Notes under the pieces: model-generated
What the model was told of the DNA's origin: nothing
Database searches by the model: none
What the model saw: the letters and a program-made list of their open reading frames with translations, nothing else
Part shown: positions 25,122 to 31,982 of the stretch, one piece after another
Position numbering within the stretch: position 1 is the first letter of the stretch
How the letters are laid out: each line of letters starts with the position of its first letter
Made by a program: the position numbers and the translations under genes
Assembly: GCA_002773985.1 (NCBI GenBank)
Contig: PEZW01000028.1
Location: forward strand, 1-41,519
Length of the DNA stretch: 41,519 nucleotides
DNA from: Candidatus Berkelbacteria bacterium CG10_big_fil_rev_8_21_14_0_10_43_13
Lineage (GTDB): Bacteria; Patescibacteriota; UBA1384; XYA2-FULL-43-10; 1-14-0-10-43-13
Direction of reading: 5' to 3'

Positions 25122-25150
25122 TAAATATCAATTAGAACAAAAAATGTCAA
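25122..25150 (-). promoter_or_regulatory. groESL promoter
   Basis: Minus strand consensus TTGACA (25145-25150), 17-base spacer, TATTTA (25122-25127). No CIRCE operator (TTAGCACTC-N9-GAGTGCTAA) is present around it, so HrcA control is not supported. Farther upstream (25155-25240) is an ACAAATT-word repeat. Confidence 0.7.
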
Positions 25151-25260
25151 GTCTACTTTACAATTTGTCTACAAATTACAAATTTAAATACTAATTTACA
25201 AATAATTTGTATGTTTGTAATTGATTTGTAATATGCAGAATTTTGGCAATTAATAAAAAA

Positions 25261-25335
25261 TGCGGCAACAATCCAAGGGGGAAAGATCGCTACCGCAGAC
25301 ACAATATACTTGATTTCAGTCTCTGAAGTCAAGCG
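25261..25335 (+). other. Possible structured leader or small RNA
   Basis: A GC-richer island in an AT-rich gap: TGCGG (25261) can pair with CCGCA near 25293, enclosing AGGGGGAAAGATCG, and a second hairpin CTTGATTTCAG / CTGAAGTCAAG (25309-25333, 3-base loop, one mismatch) follows. It ends about 100 bases before the first PurH-like gene and could be its leader or a separate small RNA. No known riboswitch consensus was matched. The rest of 25085-25430 holds repeats and the groES promoter only. Confidence 0.35.
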
Positions 25336-25430
25336 TAAAATAGACTAGAAATTTTTAATGTCTTTATTTTTTAGCATTATTTTGTTATTCTTCAGCATGT
25401 TTCGACGGGAGAAAGGAAGATCAAATCCCC

Positions 25431-26042
25431 ATGAAACCAATCACTCGTGCTTACATCGATGTCGATAGCAAGAAGGGCTTGGCCCCATTCTCTCGGCACC
25501 TTGTCAAGCACGGTATCAAGATCATCTGCCCGCAGACGATGGTCTCAGAGTTTGGCAGCCGTGGTGTTCAAGTCACTGCTGTCAAAATGGTGTACTCCTC
25601 ACCATTGCTCCAGACAACCAATGGCAAGCGCAGCCCGTGTCAGAGCGCGCTACAAGGAGAAAAACCGAACAGGCTGTTCTCCGTCGACGAGATGTTCTGC
25701 TTCAACGTTGGCGGGGTTGAGCAGATCGGCCTCGTCGTCGTCAACCTGCCGCTGCCCTGCAAGGTGTCACGACCCCAACTCGGTGATCAAAGCACTGAGG
25801 TTGAACGCACTCGGCTCGCTCTGTTGACAGCGGCGACCTACGAATCCGGCGTCATCGTCATCTACGACCCGTTCCAGTATCGATCTTTCGTGAAGAAACT
25901 GGAGTGGCGTGGACTCGATCATCAGGCCGATGCCGCTTACCTGTGTGAGCTGCGACAAAGTGCCTTGGGCTTTCTCGCCGCTTTCACTGCACAGCGCGCC
26001 CAGGCCTGTGCCGCAGCCACCGAGACCAGCGACGATGAATGA
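25431..26042 (+). CDS. PurH N-domain-like (IMP cyclohydrolase fold) pseudo-enzyme 1
   Basis: 203 residues that follow the IMP-cyclohydrolase half of PurH from end to end: RAYIDVDSKKGLAPFSRHLV corresponds to the MGS-type start of PurH (RALxSVSDKxGIVEFAxxL), VEQIGLVVVNLPLP to IQPIDxVVVNLYPF, and LALLTAATYESGVIVIYDPF to the later helix and strand. The phosphate loop STGGT has become CPQTM, the catalytic Tyr of NLYPF is Pro 107, the AAK Lys is Thr 136 and the IDIGG motif is gone, so the fold is likely kept and catalysis lost. The AICAR-transformylase half is absent. The ATG has AAAGGA about 12 bases upstream. Coding is GC-rich. Paired with the next gene. Confidence 0.7.
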   Translation: MKPITRAYIDVDSKKGLAPFSRHLVKHGIKIICPQTMVSEFGSRGVQVTAVKMVYSSPLLQTTNGKRSPCQSALQGEKPNRLFSVDEMFCFNVGGVEQIGLVVVNLPLPCKVSRPQLGDQSTEVERTRLALLTAATYESGVIVIYDPFQYRSFVKKLEWRGLDHQADAAYLCELRQSALGFLAAFTAQRAQACAAATETSDDE

Positions 26043-26063
26043 AATCGCGTCGCTACACTCCCC

Positions 26064-26117
26064 GCAGCCACCCTGAGCAATGTGTTCCAAAAAAAATACA
26101 GAGTTCTCGGTGGCTGC
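26064..26117 (+). terminator. Hairpin after PurH-like gene 1
   Basis: GCAGCCACC (26064-26072) pairs with GGTGGCTGC (26109-26117) around an A-rich loop; 21 bases after the stop. It separates the two PurH-like genes into two units. Confidence 0.5.
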
Positions 26118-26249
26118 ACAGCCCCCAAAATAATTTGCAAAAAAATATTTAGAAGCCAGCATTTAACAGTACTGGTCTTTCTTTTTTTGTCTGATTATGG
26201 TATGGTCGGCTCAACCTCAAGCACTGAACTTGAGACCAGGAGACAGACC

Positions 26250-26873
26250 ATTCTACAGATTCATCGGGCACTACTCTGCCCGCGTGCATTCAACAATCTC
26301 GGCGGATTGACAAGAGGGTTGCTTGATCTCGGTGTTAGGACAGACACAACAAGCGAGATCATCAGCGCCTTGAGTTTCAATTGCATTGAAGATGAACTTC
26401 TCACTGATGTCATCACGCTTCCGGGCATTGGTGGCTGTTACCGCTCCGCGGCCTGGTGCATCCACCCTCGCATCATCGGGGCGATTGCCGCTGCGACACC
26501 TGAAGATGTGACGCGCGCAGACTTCTGCAAGACCATCGGTGTCCAGCCGATCGACCTCGTCATCGTCAACTTCATCGACCCCGAAGTGACGGAAGAAACG
26601 ACGGCTGAGGAAGCGGCGATGATGATCGACGTCATGCGCTACGCCCTGCTTGTCGCGGCGATGAACCCCGAAGTTGCCGTGCTGACTAAGCCGAATGACT
26701 ACGACGAGTTCCTCACTGAACTCCGAAAGCACAACGGCTCGATCAGCCAGGAGTACCTCGACGACCTCAATGCTCTGGCTTGTGACACGCTGATGATTCT
26801 CAACCATGATCTCTTCACGCTGACACAGCCGATCCACGCCGGCACCCACGCCCAGTCGGCACCGACCCCCTGA
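26250..26873 (+). CDS. PurH N-domain-like (IMP cyclohydrolase fold) pseudo-enzyme 2, ATT start proposed
   Basis: 207 residues related to the IMP-cyclohydrolase half of PurH, closer than gene 1: LLTDVITLPGIGGCYRS and CIHPRIIGAI fit the TGFPE-GRVKTLHPKxHGG region, IGVQPIDLVIVNFIDPE fits IQPIDMVVVNLYPF, then MIDV (IDIGG), LLVAAMNPEVAVLTKPNDYD and FLTELRKHNGSISQEYL. Catalytic positions are altered: the Lys of RVKTLHP is Trp 69, the Tyr of NLYPF is Ile 109, the Lys of AAKN is Met 138; Asp 127 is kept. No transformylase half. AGGAG at 26238-26242 sits seven bases before an ATT at 26250; starting there puts the HRALL motif at the same offset as in gene 1. An in-frame ATG at 26202 has no ribosome site. 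Confidence 0.7.
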   Translation: MLQIHRALLCPRAFNNLGGLTRGLLDLGVRTDTTSEIISALSFNCIEDELLTDVITLPGIGGCYRSAAWCIHPRIIGAIAAATPEDVTRADFCKTIGVQPIDLVIVNFIDPEVTEETTAEEAAMMIDVMRYALLVAAMNPEVAVLTKPNDYDEFLTELRKHNGSISQEYLDDLNALACDTLMILNHDLFTLTQPIHAGTHAQSAPTP

Positions 26874-26888
26874 TGTTTCCCCATCCCG

Positions 26889-26935
26889 CCATCACCCGAG
26901 ACTATTGCCTTGTGCGATCCTGTCTCGGGTGGTGG
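26889..26935 (+). terminator. Long hairpin after PurH-like gene 2
   Basis: CCATCACCCGAGAC pairs with GTCTCGGGTGGTGG, 14 pairs with one mismatch, 19-base loop, starting 15 bases after the stop. Beyond it, 26940-27024 shows nothing but AT-rich DNA. Confidence 0.6.
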
Positions 26936-27024
26936 CCCCTGCCCCAAAAATCTCCACAGATTTTCGAAATTTGCAAAAAAATATTGTTTCTAGTATATTG
27001 GAATAAATACAACATAGTATCCTC

Positions 27025-27138
27025 AAAAAAAACTCCACGAGCGCCAGCGAGTAAGCTAGTCAGCTTATCAGCCGGTCAGTAAAACTAGAAGGAGTTTTTT
27101 GCATGTTATACAGCTGGTCAGCTTATCAGCCGGTCAGT
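27025..27138. repeat. Split terminator and duplicated GTCAGCTTATCAGCC word
   Basis: GTCAGCTTATCAGCCGGTCA occurs twice (27059 and 27117). The first copy lies in the loop of an AAAAAACTCC / GGAGTTTTTT stem (27025-27036 with 27091-27100), as if a terminator had been split by the repeat. Related words (GGCTGAAAGGCTGACGGGCT) follow the next gene at 27528-27570 in the opposite sense. Confidence 0.65.
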
Positions 27139-27156
27139 TAGTCAGTTGGGAGGAAA

Positions 27157-27522
27157 ATGGCAAAGATTAACAGCTTCACAGAAATCGTTGCTTGGCAAAA
27201 AGCACATGAGTTAGTGCTTGCAATTTATTCTCTGACAAAGGATTTTCCAAAAGAAGAGATGTTCTGTCTAGCAAGCCAGGTACGTCGCGCTGTCGTCTCA
27301 ATTGCTGCAAACATCGCCGAAGGATTCAGACGAAAAAGCTACAAAGATAGTGACCATTTTTATACAATTTCCGCAGGATCACTGGAAGAAGTAAAATACT
27401 ATCTCGTTCTCTCTCGTGATTTGAGCTATATCACAGAGGCTGAGTATTTAAAATATTTTGATTTAGCAGAAGAAGTTAGCAAAACTCTGAGCGGATGGAA
27501 AAATTCGCAAAATAAATATTAA
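27157..27522 (+). CDS. Four-helix-bundle protein (S23/IVP family)
   Basis: 121-residue protein of the small four-helix-bundle family first met as 23S rRNA intervening-sequence ORFs. Hallmarks: WQKAHELVLAIYSLTKDFPK at the start, LASQVRRAVVSIAANIAEGF in the middle, and the SLEEVKYYLVLSRDL helix. The family forms pentamers; its cellular role is unclear and it is often found at variable loci. The ATG follows TTGGGAGGAAA. It is flanked on both sides by GCTGATAGGCTG-type repeat words. Confidence 0.92.
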   Translation: MAKINSFTEIVAWQKAHELVLAIYSLTKDFPKEEMFCLASQVRRAVVSIAANIAEGFRRKSYKDSDHFYTISAGSLEEVKYYLVLSRDLSYITEAEYLKYFDLAEEVSKTLSGWKNSQNKY

Positions 27523-27575
27523 TACTGGTTAGCTGATAGGCTGAAAGGCTGACGGGCTGACAAGCTGGAGATAAA

Positions 27576-29234
27576 ATGTCAAAGAAGTACATTTTCGTCG
27601 TCGGTGGGGTGATGTCATCTGTTGGCAAAGGTATTGCGACAGCATCAATCGGCACTATTTTGAAATCAAAGGGTTTTCGTGTTACCGCACTCAAGGCTGA
27701 CCCTTATGTCAATGTCGACGCAGGGACGATGAATCCGACTGAGCACGGCGAGGTTTTCGTCACCAAAGATGGCGACGAATGTGATCAGGACATGGGCAAC
27801 TACGAACGATTTCTCGGCGAGGATTTGACGAAAATGAACTATATGACGACCGGTCGAATTTATCAAGCAGTTATCAATCAAGAACGCAATCTCAAATACG
27901 ACGGTAAGTGTGTCCAAGTTGTCCCCCATGTTCCAGAAGAAATTATCTCTCGAATCAACGCCTCAGTTAAAGGGACCAAATCCGAAATTGCTATCATCGA
28001 AATTGGCGGTACTGTCGGTGAATATGAAAATCTACTTTTTCTCGAAGCCGCCAGAATGATGAAATTAAAAAATCCCAAAGATGTCGTTTTTGTTCTCGTC
28101 TCTTACCTGCCTATTCCAGCCAAGGTTGGCGAGATGAAAACAAAACCAACCCAACACGCTTCCCGTGAGTTGAACTCTTGTGGTATTCAGGCTGATTTTA
28201 TTCTTTGCCGAGCCGAAAATCCAATTGATGAAAGACGACGCGAAAAATTGGCAACTTTTTGCTCGATTGATCCAGAAAACGCTATTAGTGCTCCAGATGT
28301 TGACTGTATATATGACATTCCGGTTAATTTTGAAAATGAACATTTTGGCCAAAAAATCCTCAAAAAACTCGGGCTGAGACCAAGGCAAAAAGATTTAGTT
28401 GAGTGGCGACAATTTGTTTCTTTAGCTAAGAGTGCAAAAAAAGAAATCAACATTGGGATCGTCGGCAAATATTTTGAAACTGGGAATTATGTTTTGTCAG
28501 ACTCATACATTTCTGTAATTGAATCAGTCAAAATCGCTGCTTGGACTCAGGGTTTTAGCCCAAAGATGGTTTGGCTCTCCTCGGATGAATATGAGACAAA
28601 TCCTGCAAAATTAAAGGAATTGAGTCAGCTAGACGGCGTCATCGTTCCCGGTGGTTTTGGTTCACGTGGAATTGAGGGCAAAATTTCGGTTGCAAAGTAC
28701 TGTCGTGAGAACAAAATCCCCTATTTTGGTCTTTGCTATGGGATGCAGATCGCAACGATCGAATTTGCTCGCAATGTCTGCAAACTAAAAGATGCTCACA
28801 CTGAGGAGATCAATCCAGAGACTCCCTACCCAGTCATTCACATCATGCCGGAACAAAAATCGAAATTGCGTCACAAAGATTACGGCGGTTCGATGCGTCT
28901 GGGCGAATATGCTTGCCAACTGCAAAAAGGCACAAAAGCCGATGCAGCTTACAGAAACTCTAATTTTCCAATTTCTGACGACAATATCATCTTGGAGCGC
29001 CATCGCCACCGCTACGAAGTGAATAACGACTATCGCGAGCAATTGGAAAAATGCGGTCTGGTCGTCGCCGGTGTCAATCCGGAGCGTGATCTAGTCGAAA
29101 TCATCGAGATCAAAGATCATCCTTTTATGATCGGAACCCAGTTTCATCCCGAGTTTGACTCTCGCCCACTCAGACCACAGCCGCTGTTTAAGGCTTTCAT
29201 CAAGGCGGCCGGCAAGAGACACTCTAGTTCGTAA
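27576..29234 (+). CDS. pyrG: CTP synthase
   Basis: Amidates UTP to CTP using glutamine and ATP. 552 residues, normal length. The synthase domain starts with KYIFVVGGVMSSVGKGIATA (P-loop) and has the TMNPTEHGEVFVTKDGDECD region; the glutaminase domain has GFGSRGIEGK, the nucleophile Cys in YFGLCYGMQIA, and the His-Glu pair in FHPEFDSRP. It follows the four-helix-bundle gene by 54 bases of repeat. In an organism with limited nucleotide synthesis this is a commonly kept step. Confidence 0.98.
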   Translation: MSKKYIFVVGGVMSSVGKGIATASIGTILKSKGFRVTALKADPYVNVDAGTMNPTEHGEVFVTKDGDECDQDMGNYERFLGEDLTKMNYMTTGRIYQAVINQERNLKYDGKCVQVVPHVPEEIISRINASVKGTKSEIAIIEIGGTVGEYENLLFLEAARMMKLKNPKDVVFVLVSYLPIPAKVGEMKTKPTQHASRELNSCGIQADFILCRAENPIDERRREKLATFCSIDPENAISAPDVDCIYDIPVNFENEHFGQKILKKLGLRPRQKDLVEWRQFVSLAKSAKKEINIGIVGKYFETGNYVLSDSYISVIESVKIAAWTQGFSPKMVWLSSDEYETNPAKLKELSQLDGVIVPGGFGSRGIEGKISVAKYCRENKIPYFGLCYGMQIATIEFARNVCKLKDAHTEEINPETPYPVIHIMPEQKSKLRHKDYGGSMRLGEYACQLQKGTKADAAYRNSNFPISDDNIILERHRHRYEVNNDYREQLEKCGLVVAGVNPERDLVEIIEIKDHPFMIGTQFHPEFDSRPLRPQPLFKAFIKAAGKRHSSS

Positions 29235-29344
29235 AGTTACAAAGTTTGTAAAGTAAAAAGTTGCGAATTGTCACGTGACGCTATTTTGTTTGTGATCTTG
29301 ATATGAGCGAAGTGTGAAATTAACAACACAATATTTTACTTGAT

Positions 29345-29398
29345 TAAAAATTACATACAAAATTGAAACGGTCGTTTCAATTTTGTATGTAATTTTTA
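29345..29398. repeat. 54-base palindrome with a central G-T mismatch
   Basis: Centre GAAACGGTCGTTTC, arms of 26 bases on each side, outer ends TAAAAATTACATAC / GTATGTAATTTTTA. It lies between the converging 3-prime ends of pyrG and the P-type ATPase gene. Same class as 10218-10263 and 22298-22343. The bases 29235-29340 before it hold a GTTACAAAGTTTGTAAAGT word repeat and nothing else recognised. Confidence 0.9.
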
Positions 29399-29407
29399 TA
29401 TTGAGAA

Positions 29408-31945
29408 TTATTTTTCCCTGTTTACCATAAACTCTTTGATTAGTTCAGCGACCAAGAACGAGATAATTACGAAGCCCACGATCGTCAGGCTCTCGTTTAA
29501 TGTCAGACTGACCAGGCCAAAAACTGGAGCCAGCGGCGCAGTAAAGATTAGCAGTTGAATAATTATAATAATTATTGCACTGACGAGCAGATATTTGTTC
29601 TCGAAAAAGCCTTTGAAATCGCGCCAAATCGGCTCACGGTTACGGATTGAAAAGGCATAGCCAAGCTCAACAAAGATTATAAAAACAAAGACAAGCGTCC
29701 TCGCTTTTGCAATTGAGAAATTGAGTCCCCACAGGTATAGGCCAAGACTAAGAATAAAAGAGAGCACAGTCAGGGCTAGGGCGTATTTGATCGACTTCTT
29801 GAGCGAATTTGTATTGACTGGTCGCGGTTTTTGCCGCAATACACTCCGACTCGGCTTCTCAAACGCCAGCGTGATGCCAGAGATATTTTCTGTCACCATA
29901 TTGTTCCACAAAATCTGCATCGTCAGAAGTGGCACTGGTAGACCAAAGAGAAAAGCAATGATAATCAGGGTTACTTCGTTGAAATTACCAGAGATAAGCA
30001 AGGTGACAACATTGCGGATGTTATCGTGAATAGTCCTGCCGTATTCTACGGCCGAGACGATCGTTCCGTAGTGATCGTCCGCCAGGACAATATCTGAGGC
30101 ATCCTTGGCGATGTCAGTGCCTCGGAGCCCCATGCTAATGCCGACGTCGGCTTTCTTCAGCGCCGGGGCATCATTTGTGCCGTCCCCTGTCACCGCAACA
30201 GAATAGCCATTTTCACGCAAAGCCGAGACGATGTTTATCTTGTCTTCCGGTGTGACTCGAGCAAAAACTTTGACTTTTTGCAGCGCGATCGCTAGTTCTT
30301 TTTTATTTAAATGTTCAAGCTCTTCGCCGGAAATTATCTCGTCGTCAGAAGCATCGAATCCAACCGAGTTTGCAACCGCCTTGGCCGTCTCTAGGTGGTC
30401 TCCAGTAATCATGATCGGGCGAATGCCGGCCGCAATCGTCTTCTCTATCGCCTCTTTGACCCCAAAACCGGCCTCATCAGCAAAAGCCATCAAACCAAGA
30501 AATTTCAAGCCACGCAGAGTGCTCGACGCGCCGGCATCTAATTTTTTCTCAGCCAAAGCCAGAACCTTGAAACCAGTGCTGCTTAATTCCTTGGTCGTTT
30601 CCAGAATTTTTAATTGCTCTCCTTTCCGACAATCACAGAGCTGAACAATTTTTTCTGGCGCACCCTTGGCAATAAGATATTTACGATTGCCAATTTTGAC
30701 CGTCACGGCCATAAACTTTTTCAGTGAACTAAATGGTATCTCGGTAATTTTTTTAAACTTTGATTGAGTTTTTTTATTTTTTGCCAGCGAGGCAGCGATC
30801 GCTCGATCAACTGCATCGCCTGACGAAACATTGGTGCAGGCTAAACTTTTTTCAAGAAAATCGACTGTAGCAGGCGCTGAATGTGACGACTGCTTTTCTA
30901 GGTCTTTTCCAGCTAAGTATACTGCCGAAAGTGATAGCTCGTTTTTGGTCAACGTTCCAGTCTTGTCAGTCGCGATCACATTGACACTACCGAGTGCTTC
31001 AATCACGGCCAGCCGCCGGACGATCGCCTTTTTTTGAGCCATCCTTGAGACACCGACAGAAAGAGCAAGTGTAATTGCCGTCGGCAGACTTTCAGGCACC
31101 ATGCCGACAAGTAGAGCAATAGTAAAAGTCGAGAGTTCCCAAACAGGCATATTTGAGCGCCAGCCAAAGATAAAGATGACTGCTGCGAGAACGATGGCGA
31201 TCAGGCCCAAAACTTTCGCTAAATACAAAATTTCTTTTTCCAGGTGTGTTTTCTCTTCTCCAACCTCGACCAAACCAGCAATTTTGCCAAATTCGGTCTG
31301 ATCAGCAACAGCAACGACAACCCCGCGACCATGTCCGGCAGCAATCAATGTGCCGGCATACACCATGTTGCTACGGTCAGCTAGAGCCGTCTCGATCTTA
31401 CAAGCAGTAGTCTGTTTTGGAACTTCAAGTGATTCACCGGTCAGAGCCGATTCGTCGACAGTAAGCGACTCTGTTTTAATCAAGCGAAGATCAGCGGGCA
31501 CTTTATTACCATCGGACAGCTCGATAATATCACCAACAACTATCTTTTCGTTCTCAATATTTCTACCTTTTCCGTCGCGAATTACCGAGGTGTTGGCTTG
31601 GTATGACCGAGCCAGATCAAGCATCGACTTCTCAGCATGATATTCCTGAAAAAAACCAAGCAAAATATTTATTACGATGATAAAAAGCAGGACCAAGGCT
31701 TGCAACATTCCGTCAGCAAAATATGAAATAGCGGCGGCGACAAAAAGAAGCCAGATAAACAGATTGCCAAATTGACGCAGAAATATCTCAAATGCCGAGA
31801 TATTTTTGCGTTTTGAGAGAGCGTTTGGACCGTTCTTTTCCAAAAGAGCTTCGGCCTTTTTCTGCGTCAAACCAAGCTCAGCACTTGTCTCAAAGTGTTT
31901 GACGACATCACTGGATGACCATTGATAAAATTGATATTGCTTCAA
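29408..31945 (-). CDS. Cation-transporting P-type ATPase (P2, SERCA/PMR1-like)
   Basis: 845-residue P2-type pump with all domains: N-terminal actuator segment, TGES at 169-172, M4 motif MVPESLPTAIT (the PExLP that helps bind Ca2+ or Na+), the phosphorylated Asp in DKTGTLT (D327), hinge TGDGTNDAPALKKADVGISM, and six C-terminal membrane spans. Probably exports Ca2+ or another divalent cation; the ion is inferred. It begins with TTG, having GGAGGGG immediately upstream, and no in-frame ATG fits better. It ends facing pyrG. Confidence 0.95.
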   Translation of the reverse strand: MKQYQFYQWSSSDVVKHFETSAELGLTQKKAEALLEKNGPNALSKRKNISAFEIFLRQFGNLFIWLLFVAAAISYFADGMLQALVLLFIIVINILLGFFQEYHAEKSMLDLARSYQANTSVIRDGKGRNIENEKIVVGDIIELSDGNKVPADLRLIKTESLTVDESALTGESLEVPKQTTACKIETALADRSNMVYAGTLIAAGHGRGVVVAVADQTEFGKIAGLVEVGEEKTHLEKEILYLAKVLGLIAIVLAAVIFIFGWRSNMPVWELSTFTIALLVGMVPESLPTAITLALSVGVSRMAQKKAIVRRLAVIEALGSVNVIATDKTGTLTKNELSLSAVYLAGKDLEKQSSHSAPATVDFLEKSLACTNVSSGDAVDRAIAASLAKNKKTQSKFKKITEIPFSSLKKFMAVTVKIGNRKYLIAKGAPEKIVQLCDCRKGEQLKILETTKELSSTGFKVLALAEKKLDAGASSTLRGLKFLGLMAFADEAGFGVKEAIEKTIAAGIRPIMITGDHLETAKAVANSVGFDASDDEIISGEELEHLNKKELAIALQKVKVFARVTPEDKINIVSALRENGYSVAVTGDGTNDAPALKKADVGISMGLRGTDIAKDASDIVLADDHYGTIVSAVEYGRTIHDNIRNVVTLLISGNFNEVTLIIIAFLFGLPVPLLTMQILWNNMVTENISGITLAFEKPSRSVLRQKPRPVNTNSLKKSIKYALALTVLSFILSLGLYLWGLNFSIAKARTLVFVFIIFVELGYAFSIRNREPIWRDFKGFFENKYLLVSAIIIIIIQLLIFTAPLAPVFGLVSLTLNESLTIVGFVIISFLVAELIKEFMVNREK

Positions 31946-31982
31946 GTCCCCTCCATTTCAATTGATGGCCGTGAATAACCAC

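Noticed and set aside
25085-25240. A CIRCE/HrcA operator before groES
   Set aside because: The inverted TTAGCACTC/GAGTGCTAA sequence is absent; only a sigma-70-type promoter and AT-rich words are seen.
25261-25335. A ZTP (pfl) or purine riboswitch before the PurH-like gene
   Set aside because: A GGGGG and a CCGC element exist, but the order and flanking consensus do not match; kept only as a possible structured RNA.
26082-26249. Longer form of the second PurH-like protein from an ATG at 26082
   Set aside because: The first codons run through the terminator hairpin of gene 1 and an AT-rich promoter-like stretch with no similarity to PurH.
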